Positions 36,267 to 44,032 of a stretch of DNA of 64,000 nucleotides are shown one piece after another (the first letter of the stretch is position 1; each line of letters starts with the position of its first letter). The notes beneath the pieces are model-generated. The model searched no databases. It was not told the origin of the DNA and saw nothing but the letters and a program-made list of their open reading frames with translations. The DNA is from Aliterella atlantica CENA595 (GTDB lineage Bacteria; Cyanobacteriota; Cyanobacteriia; Cyanobacteriales; Chroococcidiopsidaceae). The stretch lies in NCBI RefSeq assembly GCF_000952155.1, contig NZ_JYON01000005.1:1-64000 (forward strand). The letters run 5' to 3'. A program made the position numbers and the translations under genes.

Positions 36267-37625
36267 ATGAGCAGGCGTGCAGATCGATTTGTAGACAAGC
36301 TTTCAGTTGTTGACGAAGTAGCGAAACCAAAGCCAGCGATCGCCTTGCAAGATGCGATCGCCTTGATTGTCGGCTTAGTCATCGGTGTAGGTATTTTTCA
36401 AACGCCTTCTCTAGTTGCAGACAATTTGGGTAACAGTTATACGGTAATGCTGGCGTGGTTTTTGGGCGGCGTAATGTCCTTTATCGGCGCTCTTTGCTAC
36501 GGCGAATTAGCTACGGCTTACCCCCATCCAGGCGGTAATTACCATTACTTCATGCGTGCTTTTGGGGCAAAAGTAGCTTTTCTGTTTGCTTGGGCGCGAC
36601 TTGCGGTAATTCAAACTGGCTCGATTGCTACTGTAGCTTTTGTATTTGGCGACTATGCAGCGCAGTTAGTGAATCTTGGTACTTATTCTTCACCAATTTA
36701 CGCCGCCCTGGCGATTGGACTATTGACAGCCTTAAATATTGCTGGTGTCGAGCAAGGTAAGTGGACGCAAAACTGGCTGAGTCTGGCGAAGGTTGTCGGC
36801 TTATTGTTGGTGGTTGTAGTTGGGGTTGCCTTCATTTCTCCTTCTTTACCGTCAGCACCAATACAAAATACAGCCCCAAATAATTGGGGTGCAGCAATGG
36901 TATTTGTGCTGTTTTCTTTTGGGGGTTGGAATGAAGCTGCTTACATTTCAGCCGAGTTGCGGAACGCCGAGCGGAATATGGTGCGCCTGATGCTGTGGAG
37001 TATTGGGATTATTACCGCCATCTATATGCTAATTAACCTAGCTTATATTCACGGCTTGGGATTAGAGGCAGTGGCAAATTCTGAGGCTGTCGCTGCTGAC
37101 TTGATGCGTAGCGCTTTTGGAGAAACAGGAGCGCTATTTATTAGCTTGCTAATTGCGATCGCAACTTTGGGCGCAACTAATGCCAACATTTTTACAGGCG
37201 CTCGAACTAATTATGCTTTGGGGCAAGACTTTCGCCTATTTAGCTTTCTGGGCAAATGGCGCAGAAGTGCCAATACACCCAAAAATGCCTTATTGGTGCA
37301 AGGTGCGATCGCTTTAGCCTTGGTGTTGCTGGGTACTTTTACCCGCAACGGATTTGCGACGATGATCGATTATACCGCTCCGGTATTTTGGTTCTTTTTC
37401 CTATTGAGTGGTATATCGCTATTTGTCTTAAGAATGCGGGAACCCCAAACCCCGCGACCATTTCGCGTCCCTTTGTATCCGATAACTCCGCTGTTATTTT
37501 GCTTAATTTGCGGATATTTGCTGTATTCCAGCCTTGCTTATACAGGAGTGGGCGCGATCGTTGGCGTACTTGTCTTGATAGCTGGCATTCCTTTATTGCT
37601 GCTATCTAAGCGTCAGCAAGCTTGA
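36267..37625 (+). CDS. APC-superfamily amino acid permease
   Basis: The 452-residue protein has about twelve membrane helices and the APC start motif IALIVGLVIGVGIFQTPS, where the unwound first helix binds substrate. Further matches are GALCYGELATAYPHPGGNY, GWNEAAYISAELRN (the helix-6 region) and a long hydrophobic C-terminus. It probably imports or exchanges amino acids; the substrate cannot be told. The next gene, for a lipoprotein-like methyltransferase, starts 49 bases downstream on the same strand. Confidence 0.88.
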   Translation: MSRRADRFVDKLSVVDEVAKPKPAIALQDAIALIVGLVIGVGIFQTPSLVADNLGNSYTVMLAWFLGGVMSFIGALCYGELATAYPHPGGNYHYFMRAFGAKVAFLFAWARLAVIQTGSIATVAFVFGDYAAQLVNLGTYSSPIYAALAIGLLTALNIAGVEQGKWTQNWLSLAKVVGLLLVVVVGVAFISPSLPSAPIQNTAPNNWGAAMVFVLFSFGGWNEAAYISAELRNAERNMVRLMLWSIGIITAIYMLINLAYIHGLGLEAVANSEAVAADLMRSAFGETGALFISLLIAIATLGATNANIFTGARTNYALGQDFRLFSFLGKWRRSANTPKNALLVQGAIALALVLLGTFTRNGFATMIDYTAPVFWFFFLLSGISLFVLRMREPQTPRPFRVPLYPITPLLFCLICGYLLYSSLAYTGVGAIVGVLVLIAGIPLLLLSKRQQA

Positions 37626-37674
37626 TTGCGCGATTACTTTGTGACTAAAAATTGCCTGAATTACGAGGAGAAAT

Positions 37675-38316
37675 ATGCATTTACACAAGTTGTTATTCGT
37701 ATCTTTGAGTGTTGTTAGTTTCGGTATTGCTGGCTGCAACCAACAAAGAGATTTCAATGCTCAAGCTCAACCGTCTGCTCCGACAACCCAAACTCCGTCG
37801 CCTGCTCCGGTACAATCTCCAGAACGCGAACCTGATGTACCTTACGTACCAACGCCAAACGAAGTTGTAGTGAGAATGCTAGAACTTGCTAAAGTGCAAA
37901 AAGATGATGTTCTCTACGATTTAGGTAGCGGTGACGGGCGAATTGTTATTACCGCCGCTCAAAAGTACGGTACGCGGGGTACTGGAATAGATATCAACCC
38001 AGAGCGGATTAGCGAAGCCAATGCCAATGCTCAAAAGGCAGGTGTAACCGATAAAGTACAATTCCGTCAGCAAGATTTGTTTAAGACCGATCTTAGCGAT
38101 GCAACTGTAGTTACGCTCTACTTGCTGCCCGATATTAACGTTAAGTTGCGTCCTCAACTATTTAGGCAACTTAAGCCTGGTACGCGCATCGTATCTCACG
38201 ACTTTGATATGGGTGAGTGGAAGCCTGAGCGAGTTGTGCAAGTGCAAGGTCCTACTCGCCAGCATACTTTGTATTATTGGGTCGTGCCTGAAGAAATCCC
38301 AGCTAATTTGAAGTAA
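37675..38316 (+). CDS. lipoprotein-like SAM-dependent methyltransferase
   Basis: A signal peptide with lipobox (FVSLSVVSFGIAGC) is followed by a Pro/Gln/Thr-rich linker (to about residue 55) and a class I methyltransferase core: DDVLYDLGSGDGRIVITAA (SAM motif I), GTGIDINPERI, and VVTLYLLPDINVKLRP. A lipid anchor would place the enzyme outside the cytoplasm, where SAM is not expected, so either the anchor faces the inside or the domain binds another ligand. GAGGAG lies 5-10 bases before the ATG. Confidence 0.78.
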   Translation: MHLHKLLFVSLSVVSFGIAGCNQQRDFNAQAQPSAPTTQTPSPAPVQSPEREPDVPYVPTPNEVVVRMLELAKVQKDDVLYDLGSGDGRIVITAAQKYGTRGTGIDINPERISEANANAQKAGVTDKVQFRQQDLFKTDLSDATVVTLYLLPDINVKLRPQLFRQLKPGTRIVSHDFDMGEWKPERVVQVQGPTRQHTLYYWVVPEEIPANLK

Positions 38317-38330
38317 ATAGGGGCGTAATC

Positions 38331-38477
38331 CATTACGCCGTACAAGTAGGGTGCGTTTTCAAAACGCACCTTAGCGATCGCAATTGGTATGTTCTTATCC
38401 GCTAATGCATTACGCCGTACAAGTAGGGTGCGTTGACTTGCAACGCACCCTACCGATCGCAATTGGTACGTTCTTAT
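38331..38477 (+). repeat. two direct copies of a 70-bp unit with a TAGGGTGCGTT palindrome
   Basis: Unit 1 (38331-38398) and unit 2 (38408-38477) both start CATTACGCCGTACAAG and end AATTGGTAYGTTCTTAT, with the palindrome and a GATCGCAA segment inside. The inner loops differ (TTTTCAAAA against TTGACTTGCAA), yet each keeps its own pairing. Short GGCGTAAT/ATTACGCC palindromes flank the array at 38322 and 38552. Confidence 0.8.
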
Positions 38478-38595
38478 ACACAGATGATTTTTGGTTATCT
38501 CTCGTTTGATAGAGCTATTGCGGGCGGGAAGTTGAAACAATTATGAGCAAGGGCGTAAAGCATTACGCCTATACTGTGTTGTTGCCCAATAATTT

Positions 38596-39489
38596 ATGAG
38601 TTTTAACTTTTTTGACATATTTTGGGTTTTTCTGGCTCTGTCTTCGCTGCAACCTATATGGCAGCGTCGCCAAATTGAGTATCGTCGCGTGCAAACTCTG
38701 CGTGCGTTTGAGCAGCAACGCAATGGCAGAGTTATATTACTCATCCACCGCCAAGAGTCGCTGAGTTTGCTGGGGATTCCTTTATCTCGTTACATTACTA
38801 TTGAAGATTCCGAGCAAATCTTAAGAGCTATTCGCCTTACCCCTCCTGATGTGCCGATTGACTTGATTTTGCATACTCCTGGGGGTTTGGTACTTGCTAC
38901 CGAGCAAATTGCTAGAGCGCTAATTCGTCACCCCTCCAAAGTTACGGTGTTTGTGCCTCACTATGCTATGAGTGGCGGTACTATGTTGGCGCTTGCTGCT
39001 GATGAAATAATTATGGATGCTAATGCGGTTTTGGGACCTGTTGACCCGCAGTTAGGCAATTTTCCCGCTGCTAGTATTTTGAAGGTTGTTGAAGATAAGC
39101 CAATTGCGGAAGTTGACGACCAAACTTTGATTATGGCTGATTTGTCGCGTAAGGCTATTGCTCAAGTTCAGCGCTTTGTCAGGACGCTACTTAAAGATAA
39201 TATTCCGCAGCAGAAGATTGCTGAGGAAAATATAGAACCTATTGTTGAGGCTTTAACTACTGGGCGAGTCACTCATGACTATCCAATTACTGTTGAGGAA
39301 GCAACGGAATTGGGCTTGCCGATTACTGTTGGTTTACCTCGATCTATTTACAACCTGATGGAATTGTACCCGCAGCCCCAAGGTGGCAGACCGAGCGTAC
39401 AATATATTCCCATGCCTTATGGCGATCGCCGTCCTATTTTACCTACTCCCAAGGGTAGACCTTTGGAAGAACCCGATCAAAGAACGTAG
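38596..39489 (+). CDS. SDH-family Clp-fold serine protease, membrane-bound
   Basis: The 297-residue protein has an N-terminal hydrophobic helix (FFDIFWVFLALSSLQPI) and a ClpP/crotonase-fold domain like SohB or SppA. Motifs are IDLILHTPGGLVLATEQIA, PHYAMSGGTMLALAADEI (nucleophile Ser in MSGGT), and GPVDPQLG. The Ser-Asp-His (SDH) type is named after its triad. It probably trims membrane or signal-peptide fragments at the cytoplasmic face. The Pro/Arg-rich tail looks disordered. Confidence 0.85.
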   Translation: MSFNFFDIFWVFLALSSLQPIWQRRQIEYRRVQTLRAFEQQRNGRVILLIHRQESLSLLGIPLSRYITIEDSEQILRAIRLTPPDVPIDLILHTPGGLVLATEQIARALIRHPSKVTVFVPHYAMSGGTMLALAADEIIMDANAVLGPVDPQLGNFPAASILKVVEDKPIAEVDDQTLIMADLSRKAIAQVQRFVRTLLKDNIPQQKIAEENIEPIVEALTTGRVTHDYPITVEEATELGLPITVGLPRSIYNLMELYPQPQGGRPSVQYIPMPYGDRRPILPTPKGRPLEEPDQRT

Positions 39490-39495
39490 ATATGC

Positions 39496-39519
39496 AGAGA
39501 TGCGAAAAATCGCATCTCT
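39496..39519. terminator. hairpin between convergent genes
   Basis: A perfect 10-bp stem (AGAGATGCGA / TCGCATCTCT) with an AAAA loop lies between the stops of the protease gene and the minus-strand peptidoglycan-binding gene, and its edge touches the latter's TAG. No T-run on either strand. It could stop or protect both messages, and it resembles the GTAGAGACG repeats elsewhere in the window. Confidence 0.5.
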
Positions 39520-40108
39520 ACTCCTCCTGTGTCGGTGATGGTGTAATCGGTGTAGGACTTAGCAATCGTGCTGGCGAATCTGTAGGTGTAGGCGATGGCG
39601 ATGGCGCTTCGGTTGGTGAGGCTGTAGGTGATGGCGATACTGAGGGTACTTTACCCAAAACTCTTTTTGCTTCTTGGTCAAGTCTAGCGCGGATTTCTAT
39701 ATTAGCAATGCCTGTTACGGGTAGCTTAAATTGTTTTTGAAATGCTTGCACTGCAGCTTTTGTTTGCGGACCGAAATATTGATTTCCTGGTAATGGGGGA
39801 TCTGGTTTGACAACTAAGTTCAAACTACCTTGCAAGTTTTTGACTAGAGTTGCTAATAAGTCTCTGGTGCGATCGCCTACTACGCCATCGACTCGTAATT
39901 TGTAACGCTTTTGCAAAGTCCTAATCGCTTGGCGCGTTGCTTCATCTGTCAATCTGTCTCCTGTAGCTGGGATATCGTACCCCAAACCACGCAAAACTAA
40001 CCGTACTTCCTGTGGTTGGTAATCAACGATTGGCGATGCGATCGCTAATTCGCAGCTAACTACAGCAGTACACGCAACAGTTAGGACAATTCCCCATCTA
40101 CACCACAT
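39518..40108 (-). CDS. exported peptidoglycan-binding-domain protein
   Basis: After a signal-type segment (GIVLTVACTAVVSCELAIA) come two peptidoglycan-binding (PG_binding_1) units: VRLVLRGLGYDIPATGDRLT...AIRTLQKRYKLRVDGVVG, and GNQYFGPQTKAAVQAFQKQF. A 45-residue Ser/Pro/Thr tail ends the protein. It should bind cell-wall glycan; no catalytic domain is present. The ATG at 40108 lies inside the end of the upstream kinase gene (11-base overlap), so the two are translationally coupled. Confidence 0.82.
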   Translation of the reverse strand: MWCRWGIVLTVACTAVVSCELAIASPIVDYQPQEVRLVLRGLGYDIPATGDRLTDEATRQAIRTLQKRYKLRVDGVVGDRTRDLLATLVKNLQGSLNLVVKPDPPLPGNQYFGPQTKAAVQAFQKQFKLPVTGIANIEIRARLDQEAKRVLGKVPSVSPSPTASPTEAPSPSPTPTDSPARLLSPTPITPSPTQEE

Positions 40109-42143
40109 CAACCTTGCTCCCTACCTCTTGAGTATGTCTGGCTAGTTTGGCAACAGCAACAATCAATTTGTTGGTATCAACTGGTTTGGATATATGCATT
40201 TGAAAACCCGATGAAAGTGCCTCAGCACAATCTTCTTGCCGCGCGTATGCTGTCAGTGCTACGGCTGGAATCTGTCTGCCGCGTGCTTCTAATTGTCTCA
40301 CTTTAGCTAGGAATGTATAGCCGTCTTCGTTGGGCATCTCAATATCGCTAATCAAAACATCTGGTTGTAGTTGCTCTAATACCTGCATTGCTTCTCGAGC
40401 AGATCCGGCTGCTACTACTTGAGCGCCATATTCAGTTAATACTACGCTTAAAAGTTCGCGCACATCTATTTCGTCATCTACTACAAGTATCTGGAGGTTT
40501 TCTAAGCTTGTAGATGCAGCTAAATTATCTTTTTTGGGTGCTACTAGCTGTTTTTTTGCTTGTACCAGTGGTAACTTAACGGTGAAAGTCGAGCCTTTAT
40601 CTGTGCCTAGACTACTAGCATCAACTGTACCTCCATGCTGTTCTACTAAATGACGGACGATCGCAAGCCCCAACCCTAAGCCGCCATAGGCTCTAGTTGT
40701 CGTGCTATCAGCTTGACGGAAGCGCTCGAAAATACATGGTAAAAATTCTGGATTAATCCCAATACCTGAATCTATAACTTTAATCTCTGCGTAAGCGCCT
40801 GCTGTTGATAGTTGCACTTCAACCTTACCGCCAGATGGCGTAAATTTTATTGCATTGTTGAGCAAATTCCACAATACTTGTTGCAAGCGATCGCTGTCGC
40901 CAGCAACCAAAATCGCTGAACTAGGTGTATGGTTGTTGGCAGTGTCAACTATAGTTTTTATATGAATGTTTTTAGCTTCAGCAGCTAGACGTACTGTATC
41001 GATGGCTGTGGCAATTGCAGTTTGCAGTTGTACGGGGCGCAAAACTAAATTCAGTTTACCGCGAATAATCCGCGATACGTCTAAAATATCCTCAATTAGT
41101 TGCGCTTGCATTTTGGCGTTGCGCTCGATTGTTTCTAAAGCGCGGTTGGTAGTATTGCTGTCAAACTCGCGCGTGCGTAATAGCCTCGACCATCCTAAGA
41201 TTGAATTTAGCGGCGTACGCAGTTCGTGTGAAAGCGTTGCTAGAAAGTCATCTTTCATTTGGTTTGCTTCTTCTGCTTGCTGTTTGGCAACTTGAGCGTG
41301 AAGCAGTTGAACGCGTCGATCTTCGGACTGTTTGCGCTGGGTAATGTCTTCTACTGTACCTACGTAGCCGATAACTACGCCTTGCTCGGAAAGCATGGGC
41401 GACGAGCGCAAATTAACAGTGCGATCGCAAATACCTGTATGCTGTGGTATTTGCAGCCGAAATTCACTGACACATTCGCGTTTACCTTCTAAGCAAATCA
41501 ACCAGTCTGTTAAAACGCGATCGCAATCTTTAGGGTGTACTATTGCTAGTAAATTTTGTTGCAAGTTACCTTCAAGTGCCAATCCGCATATAGTCTGACA
41601 GCGCGGATTGGTGTAAGTACAGTTTCCTGCTACATCTGTAAGAAAAATGCCGATAGGTGAAGAAGCGCTCAAACATCGAAATCGCTGTTCGCTTTTACGT
41701 AGTTCCGCGTTAGCAAGTTTTAGTTGTGCGGCTTGACGTTCGATCTTGGCTGTTTTTCTAAATAGTTCAATAAATACTGCTACTTTGGAAATTAAAATTT
41801 CTGGTTGGATTGGCTTGAGTAAATAGTCTACTGCGCCTGTAGCATAACCTTTGCTTCTTAATTCATCGCTTTTGCTAAAAGCTGTCAAAAATATAATTGG
41901 CGTATGGCGCGATCTTTCTCTTTGGCGAATCAAAGTTGCTGTTTCAAATCCATCTATCCCTGGCATTTGTACGTCAAGCAATATTACCGCAAAGTCTTGA
42001 TTGAGCAAACATCTCAAAGCTTGTTCCCCAGAATTTGCCCTAACTAAATTTGCTTTTAAGTTATCTAATATTGCCTCTAGAGCTAGCAAATTTTCTGGGC
42101 GATCGTCAACTATAAGGATGTTAACTTGCTCTTGAAAGTCCAT
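40098..42143 (-). CDS. hybrid histidine kinase: receiver, PAS, HisKA, ATPase, receiver
   Basis: The 681 residues read: an N-terminal receiver (ILIVDDRPENLLALEAIL, LLDVQMPGIDGFE), a PAS domain (RFRCLSASSPIGIFLTDVAG), a short coiled coil, HisKA ([20 protein letters not shown]), an ATPase (LWNLLNNAIKFTPSGG; YGGLGLGLAIVRHL), and a C-terminal receiver (ILVVDDEIDVRELL; LISDIEMPNEDGY). No membrane segment is found, so it is soluble. The ATG at 42143 (MDFQEQVN) is preferred to a TTG at 42197. The last gene of the signalling cluster overlaps its end. Signal unknown. Confidence 0.88.
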   Translation of the reverse strand: MDFQEQVNILIVDDRPENLLALEAILDNLKANLVRANSGEQALRCLLNQDFAVILLDVQMPGIDGFETATLIRQRERSRHTPIIFLTAFSKSDELRSKGYATGAVDYLLKPIQPEILISKVAVFIELFRKTAKIERQAAQLKLANAELRKSEQRFRCLSASSPIGIFLTDVAGNCTYTNPRCQTICGLALEGNLQQNLLAIVHPKDCDRVLTDWLICLEGKRECVSEFRLQIPQHTGICDRTVNLRSSPMLSEQGVVIGYVGTVEDITQRKQSEDRRVQLLHAQVAKQQAEEANQMKDDFLATLSHELRTPLNSILGWSRLLRTREFDSNTTNRALETIERNAKMQAQLIEDILDVSRIIRGKLNLVLRPVQLQTAIATAIDTVRLAAEAKNIHIKTIVDTANNHTPSSAILVAGDSDRLQQVLWNLLNNAIKFTPSGGKVEVQLSTAGAYAEIKVIDSGIGINPEFLPCIFERFRQADSTTTRAYGGLGLGLAIVRHLVEQHGGTVDASSLGTDKGSTFTVKLPLVQAKKQLVAPKKDNLAASTSLENLQILVVDDEIDVRELLSVVLTEYGAQVVAAGSAREAMQVLEQLQPDVLISDIEMPNEDGYTFLAKVRQLEARGRQIPAVALTAYARQEDCAEALSSGFQMHISKPVDTNKLIVAVAKLARHTQEVGSKVDVV

Positions 42144-42501
42144 GCGCTTAAACTTTTCTGTCAGGCTAAGATAGATCGATGAGATCGGATACGGCAAGCT
42201 GCTAAAGCTAATGTTTTTCTAGTGTAAGCCAGAACGTTCCTTCTCCTCTACTTTCTGCTTAGAACCCACTGTTACAAAGGCAAATAATTATTTCTTTAGC
42301 CTGATTGCAGCTTCAAAGATGCTTTCTAGAATCGTTATTAATCCTCATCAACTTTCGGCACAGTTATCAAATCATCTCGCTTACTTTACTACTTCACTTG
42401 CATTATTTAGGCAATATTAAATATCAATAAATCTATCTAAAGATAGGTCAAATAAGTATTTAAAGCAAAATTTATAAATAACTATCCAAAGACTGAAAAG
42501 T
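42144..42501. other. spacer inside the signalling cluster
   Basis: The 358 bases between the CheB-type gene end and the hybrid kinase start hold no gene. The left 50 bases could be read through from the TTG of the kinase frame. The middle is AT-rich and probably has a promoter for the kinase gene. No hairpin was noticed. Confidence 0.35.
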
Positions 42502-43104
42502 TTATATATCTTTTGATAGGTTACAGTTTGAGGGCGATCGCCAAATTTTCAGCAAAAAAGGAGCGATCGCCTCTAGTGGTAAAATCCAGTCTACTGCACC
42601 TGTGGCGATCGCCGCTTCGGGCATAATCGGACTATAAGCTGTAGTTGGTTCTTGAGCTATAGTTAGTCCGTTGTATTGTTTAATTGTTACTATCCCTTGA
42701 GCGCCATCGTGATTAGCGCCTGTTAAGATAATACCTACCAATTTTTGCCTATAAGCGTAGGCTGCCGACTTAAACAATACATCGATAGCAGGTCTAGAGT
42801 ACCAAACAGGCGCGTCGTGAGAGAAAGTAAAATAACTTCCCCCTCTTCCTGCTTCTACTAATAAATGATAATCAGCAGGAGCCAAATAAACTCGCCCTGG
42901 TAAAATTAATTCTTTATCTTCTGGTTCTGTCAGCGGTAGCAAACAGTAGCGCCCTAAAACTTGGCATAGCTGGGAACCCAAGTGGCGATCGCGATGTTGA
43001 ACGATCGCCATCGCCGCCGAAAAACTCTTTGGCAGCCCTTTTAACAGCACTTCTAAGGCATTCAATCCCCCCGCAGATGTGCCGACGACTATTAGCTCAA
43101 TCAT
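42502..43104 (-). CDS. cheB: CheB-type protein-glutamate methylesterase, catalytic domain only
   Basis: CheB removes methyl groups from glutamates of chemoreceptors. This 200-residue version lacks the N-terminal receiver and consists of the catalytic domain alone. The triad elements are Ser in VVGTSAGGLNAL, His in MAIVQHRD, and Asp in GANHDGAQG. GGAGGG lies before its ATG, and the stop of the CheR gene overlaps it by one base (TAATG), so the two are coupled. Without a receiver it may be controlled by partner proteins such as the neighbouring kinases. It starts 39 kb from any recognisable chemoreceptor in this window. Confidence 0.88.
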   Translation of the reverse strand: MIELIVVGTSAGGLNALEVLLKGLPKSFSAAMAIVQHRDRHLGSQLCQVLGRYCLLPLTEPEDKELILPGRVYLAPADYHLLVEAGRGGSYFTFSHDAPVWYSRPAIDVLFKSAAYAYRQKLVGIILTGANHDGAQGIVTIKQYNGLTIAQEPTTAYSPIMPEAAIATGAVDWILPLEAIAPFLLKIWRSPSNCNLSKDI

Positions 43105-43943
43105 TAGCTAACCCTCCTGTAGAGCTTTTCAGTAGCTACTAACTGTTGATATTTCTGCTCGTAAGCAGTAAATTTGAGAGTTTCTGGCTTGCCTAATCCC
43201 AAAATACCAAAGTTAATCAGACTTTCGTGAAATAGCTGATACACTTGTGCTTGCAATTCTTGATTGAAGTAAATTAGCACGTTACGGCACAAAATAACGT
43301 GAAATTCATTAAAAGAGCTATCAGTTACCAGGTTATGTTGAGAAAACACCATATTTTCCTTTAAAGAAGTGCGAAAAATGGCGCTATTATAAGCTGCGGT
43401 GTAATACTCAGAAAAAGACCTTTTGCCGCCTGCTTGCAGATAATTTTGCGTGTACTCCTGCATCAATTGCACCGGAAAAATTCCTGTTTTAGCCTTTTTA
43501 ATAACTTCCTCGTTGATATCGGTAGCATAAAGCCGACAGCGATGATACAGGTTTTCTTCTTGCAAGAGAATCGCCATCGAATAAACTTCCTCACCAGTCG
43601 CACATCCAGCGTGCCAAATGCGAATAAAAGGATAAGTCCGCAGCAGCGGTACAACATGAGTCCTCAAGGCAAGATAAAAGCTAGGATCGCGGAACATAGA
43701 GGTGACGTTGATCGAAAGATTGAGGACAAATCTTTCTAAACAAGCCGAATCGTGCAGAATTTTGTCTTGCAGAGCGGAAATAGTAGTTAAGTTTTCGCGG
43801 CGGATAGTATGCCAAATGCGGCGTTTGAGCGAGGCTGGGGCATAATTTCTAAAATCGTAGCCGTAGACGCGAAACACGCCCTCTAGTAGCAGTTCAATTT
43901 CTACGGTTTCTAAATCGATACTGCGATCGCGCTGCGGGTTCAT
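43104..43943 (-). CDS. cheR: CheR-type protein-glutamate methyltransferase
   Basis: CheR adds methyl groups to receptor glutamates using S-adenosylmethionine. The 279 residues contain the N-terminal helical domain (YNFRNYAPASLKRRIW-like YDFRNYAPASLKRRIW), then the SAM site IRIWHAGCATGEEVYSMAIL, ATDINEEVI, and VILCRNVLIYFNQELQ. Both domains are complete. It lies 89 bases after the giant kinase gene on the same strand; a heptamer repeat array fills that gap. No MCP-type receptor is nearby, so the methylation target may be one of the kinases. Confidence 0.88.
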   Translation of the reverse strand: MNPQRDRSIDLETVEIELLLEGVFRVYGYDFRNYAPASLKRRIWHTIRRENLTTISALQDKILHDSACLERFVLNLSINVTSMFRDPSFYLALRTHVVPLLRTYPFIRIWHAGCATGEEVYSMAILLQEENLYHRCRLYATDINEEVIKKAKTGIFPVQLMQEYTQNYLQAGGKRSFSEYYTAAYNSAIFRTSLKENMVFSQHNLVTDSSFNEFHVILCRNVLIYFNQELQAQVYQLFHESLINFGILGLGKPETLKFTAYEQKYQQLVATEKLYRRVS

Positions 43944-43950
43944 GTGATAC

Positions 43951-43977
43951 CAATTCGTAATTCGTAATTCGTAATTG
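43951..43977 (+). repeat. heptamer tandem repeat ATTCGTA
   Basis: Three ATTCGTA units framed by CAATT and AATTG give an overall palindromic array. It lies just upstream of the cheR-type start, in the gap to the giant kinase gene. Confidence 0.8.
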
Positions 43978-44032
43978 CTGAAATTTAGAACTTACTTTAT
44001 CTGTAGCAGATATTTGGAGCATCGATCTTAGG

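Noticed and set aside
43951-43977. Heptamer array as a CRISPR or regulator site
   Set aside because: Seven-base units with no spacers, found in many spacers of the window; known STRR type.
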